A stretch of 64,000 nucleotides of DNA from a virus: positions 1-64,000 of IMG/VR virus record IMGVR_UViG_3300027801_002650. One strand, given 5' to 3'. Shown piece after piece: positions 63,201-64,000 of this stretch (position 1 is its first letter; every line of letters begins with the position of its first letter). Below the pieces are notes generated by a model, which had not been told where the DNA came from, made no database searches, and saw nothing but the letters and a program-made list of their open reading frames with translations. A program made the translations under genes and the position numbers.

Positions 63201-64000
63201 AATCCCATGTTCTTAATGAAAATAGTATCAGCAGTTTTGCCAAGATACATACCAAAACCAACACCATACATACTGCTAGAATCTGACAACCCAACCCGTA
63301 ACCATTGACCAGGAGATATGCTGTTAAAATCAACAAACATCATTATTCCCGGTGTTGAGATACTGGTAACATCTCTTAAACGTACATCAGCAATATGAGT
63401 CACACCATCAATAGTAAACTCCCCGTAGTTGTATCCTGGGAAAACATCAACTGTCATTAATGGGGCAGAGGGAGTTTGGGGAATGAACCAATTTTGTGGA
63501 TATGACAGTGCTGAAGCAGTTGTATTTGAAGTCTGTATCGTTATAAGTGTTTCGGCAAGGAAATCAAATCCGTCGAACTCAAGAACCTGTGGTACTGTCT
63601 GTCGGATAATCGCGTTATGTATGCCTCCTCCGTAGATATCCGATGGGCCACCCCAATCTAATACGGGACCTGATACACGAGCAACATTATAATTACTAGA
63701 ACCTTCGTGAGTAAAGGTATAAACTGAAGGAACCTCAAAACTCGGATTTCCACCTGACACAACTGTGAGGTTTTCGATCGAAGGATTTACAAGTCCTATC
63801 TCATTAATTTCTGCAGTAAAGTTTGCTCTGTTCAATAGATTATTGGAAGCATCCTTGAGATTTACCCGTCCTTCAAAAGTATTAATGTCCCCACGTCGGA
63901 GACTTCCGCCATTGATTATATCACCGGAAATGTATGTGACAACGAACCTGTCAGGTGTTAACATGTAATCAAGTCGATAAATACCGATCTCACCCGTATC
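57269..64000 (-). CDS. Giant baseplate/tail structural protein, 5' end beyond the window (over 2243 aa)
   Basis: The reading frame is open to the window edge: 12 sense codons precede the first ATG (63962-63964), so the gene probably starts outside. Beta-rich throughout, with repeated stretches of the type (Y/F)xxTxxG...V.Y.AG..IDFGG in the N-terminal part. A LamG-like sugar-binding domain lies at about residues 1530-1755 counted from that ATG (WTVTAMFNIETFQ, WYSITISYNG). Its place just before gp8 corresponds to T4 gene 7, but no gp7 similarity is evident by eye. Confidence 0.7.
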   Translation of the reverse strand, partial: DTGEIGIYRLDYMLTPDRFVVTYISGDIINGGSLRRGDINTFEGRVNLKDASNNLLNRANFTAEINEIGLVNPSIENLTVVSGGNPSFEVPSVYTFTHEGSSNYNVARVSGPVLDWGGPSDIYGGGIHNAIIRQTVPQVLEFDGFDFLAETLITIQTSNTTASALSYPQNWFIPQTPSAPLMTVDVFPGYNYGEFTIDGVTHIADVRLRDVTSISTPGIMMFVDFNSISPGQWLRVGLSDSSSMYGVGFGMYLGKTADTIFIKNMGFATTPWGDTNFNIGSGSSPTYVYTVEDSPIESVPLANPAVYSMTPLGLNRHEAVYVAGHKIDFGGPTDRFNSGFETTISYYEGAEAAKTVRIKDNAGVDYTGPEIEKIIISDIVPHKFTGTSNGIMTVSSNIDGPGNFYRFDNMNGAGFNIGEIVCIKGTLIDGKQLDFKAEISSLGSLTVKLPETTFIPGGIFSGDHQYRNVTASLFAIQPANTGSLDHLNTDFVYSEYKVTPTGTNNEYTVTHLGGAVLNFGGDNNVYDQFVGNAIYLDGDANVATYNFTHYGPFEATMTDTNPPQFHIEEELSGSFITRNASFYRQEIQMTFGGEISAPFYLKIEDTTPGAVWNPINFDYPYWALDGRIYAEMQNEIDFDLPIDVTTQNFYNPLFDKERHPSDYDGTVYRDWRDNPTTIPEPYRVRYDRVIADLPDFNSFVFFAEQQNQDPTGNLQIVFEDDGNMLSEEFSADWQQAGANGSVHTHRDWFAFSEPTIVYHNNDFINTQIPSVLHISGSTQPEIYPTLNLYATPSMNVEIEIRGHGNPLVPTEYHYLPVHVAADEGWLNPEVVKPINMEMFILNDLGDFNVEIGEIIAIPTAVEIDILMVISATSTAVKLPLGRQCGLLIQETASVASSQMLYERLIMTPPEYHSTYYPDFVTTSAEKIGIDIGYNTTGELLITESSEQKVANTDVIGNFSSRMVTESQGFQLEYLAIEDECGDIPVEYHKEIYCFYDASTTFSVFTPTHSPQLEYNMQANVQFSVHPEAVEIEYHHSQSMPDTLAYVAGEQRVIDHTLIPYGLETESGGWHCLLDDNPNSAVTFEDNGYILNEEIPESIRNLVYNWDLVDRQFSEYNQEGSDLRRDTRGWSVIQDYPAYELDFGDIQPMNLTPVMWEPNRKPAQNVPYYFYTEDGNFLVYEDGDHINDEQARWWMPQTFPRHIEIELYLEVPPPYIAPPDRADVLLIDLTSIVVYSEPQLEMSDPIFYDASVTVSREIHNHLVPFNAGTIWWNFPQSPVYRSYSKDSDLREILDGGTPADVDGFAPKDIGACVVTSLHERSLTFEFIVEYNTATIYSYYEPILYMPEQDLIVRESHEWEEEFYLFVPRQQIITHSQYHRQNEFELDVQLPIDASTIVLPIHEVHDPILVGNLIGGSEFAEPEHEFHLGIVYAWTIATSDLGENVIHWDLTSFITPQITVSLDLSFESLIFDYDIVGCADVFPYSVTDRGPNYYGVTPYETIWTPIGDTALVHRRNDTNGLRINTYDSYPLAKQQDSDISAANNEWTVTAMFNIETFQSLDGHNRGNQDSNNWDPMWIWSQANDNEGPGFRFGINNRFMVFTYGDPDGANTFITRLEIDPTDTVPYNWPNRYRTRLDKWYSITISYNGRHCGAGINEFRTDDPETGWIEGTDDPLNNQFRFYLSELESGETTELSSSAHPLTVNTVTTAVPEGFTVGASGPETLRSSSNTGSFSTFYEHGMKVALVATHNRTLSGREIGGNSYDNRSGFGLDPMGWKSLEESSFVYVDDANNIAIEGVRDPNLKRVTANTTQIWTFGNGRNDGFMQQSIKGIYSSVPNNFLVDSTIMNSHALFLSGANTTHFTVGKPSGLGKDTPDFSNQFALFAGDVSTIEIDYIDPFLVPPQPISVNGAYTFAGNTTSLKTEYDFTYAGVTIDVTNLVPFQFAPFEITPVIQFNITATGDQFNGGTSALNNSNSQIITSIDYDWSIHSTDIRSHVIDVEKHVLQLNEIPLTTEIFELYANTITADLGGSILSDVGIPPDTGDIANLSFLVDATTEGTRHIETSYAVIQYGQGRIFIQGDDVQLHGLLIEEPLQFILAEEDDTPIITEVYDGEGGLATELDEFILAEGTYNTLILDAELGGSPFFITTETGFDLDLELFTGYGDSIIAGYDSLHDFVLTEKYDMVQQDDWLLTQQGHTILSDEPIRATKSEIILDSLSNPRTIADIVFEDFIRFDTHDGVSTLD

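Overview
This is a 64-kb piece of a T4-like (myovirus-type) phage genome. The evidence is the almost complete T4 late structural series on the minus strand: portal gp20, tail tube gp19, sheath gp18, terminase gp17/gp16, sheath stabiliser gp15, neck gp14 and gp13. Beyond a large plus-strand insert the series resumes with fibre and baseplate genes, including a clear gp8. AT-rich DNA, cupin-type dioxygenases and a halogenase/carbamoyltransferase pair fit marine T4-like phages. The host cannot be read from the sequence. No tRNA, integrase, transposase or CRISPR array was seen.

Layout: (1) 1-1.15 kb holds the 5' end of a T4-type DNA ligase gene, a 51-aa Cys-rich protein and a zincin-type protease, read leftward from near-perfect sigma70-type promoters. 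(2) 1.15-12.3 kb is the head/neck/tail operon on the minus strand, with three small genes (two of them membrane proteins) inserted between gp13 and gp14, and a lipoprotein between gp15 and gp16. (3) 12.36-41.5 kb is a 29-kb plus-strand cassette of 35 tightly packed genes. (4) 41.4-64 kb returns to the minus strand: a small protein, three fibre-like genes, a 2061-aa baseplate-region protein, gp8 and a giant protein that runs off the window.

The cassette is the striking part. It encodes fourteen intact radical SAM enzymes (each with CX3CX2C) in three architectural classes. They are interleaved with a carbamoyltransferase, two Asp/Asn-hydroxylase-like oxygenases, a nitroreductase-like flavoprotein, a tryptophan-halogenase-like flavoprotein, a miniature AMP-forming ligase, an amidinotransferase, an SGNH-like protein, a QueC-like PP-loop enzyme, a compact PLP enzyme, two methyltransferase-like proteins, three small glycosyltransferase-like proteins and several unknowns. 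Genes overlap or are at most 7 nt apart, so it reads as one biosynthetic operon. It looks like a natural-product or macromolecule-modification cluster carried by a phage. The substrate is unknown: no obvious short RiPP precursor was found, and the unknown proteins at 17961, 20907, 21520 and 15303 are the candidates.

Regulation visible in sequence: an inverted repeat at 12331-12358 carries two opposed T4-late-like boxes that would fire gp13 leftward and the cassette rightward. Three TTGACA-17-TATA(A/C)T promoters lie inside cassette coding sequences (13222, 30524, 34032). They match the early promoters at the left end, so most of the cassette may be expressed early. The right end overlaps the neighbouring late gene tail-to-tail by 56 bp. 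Start codons, family calls and functions come from reading alone; no database search was possible.
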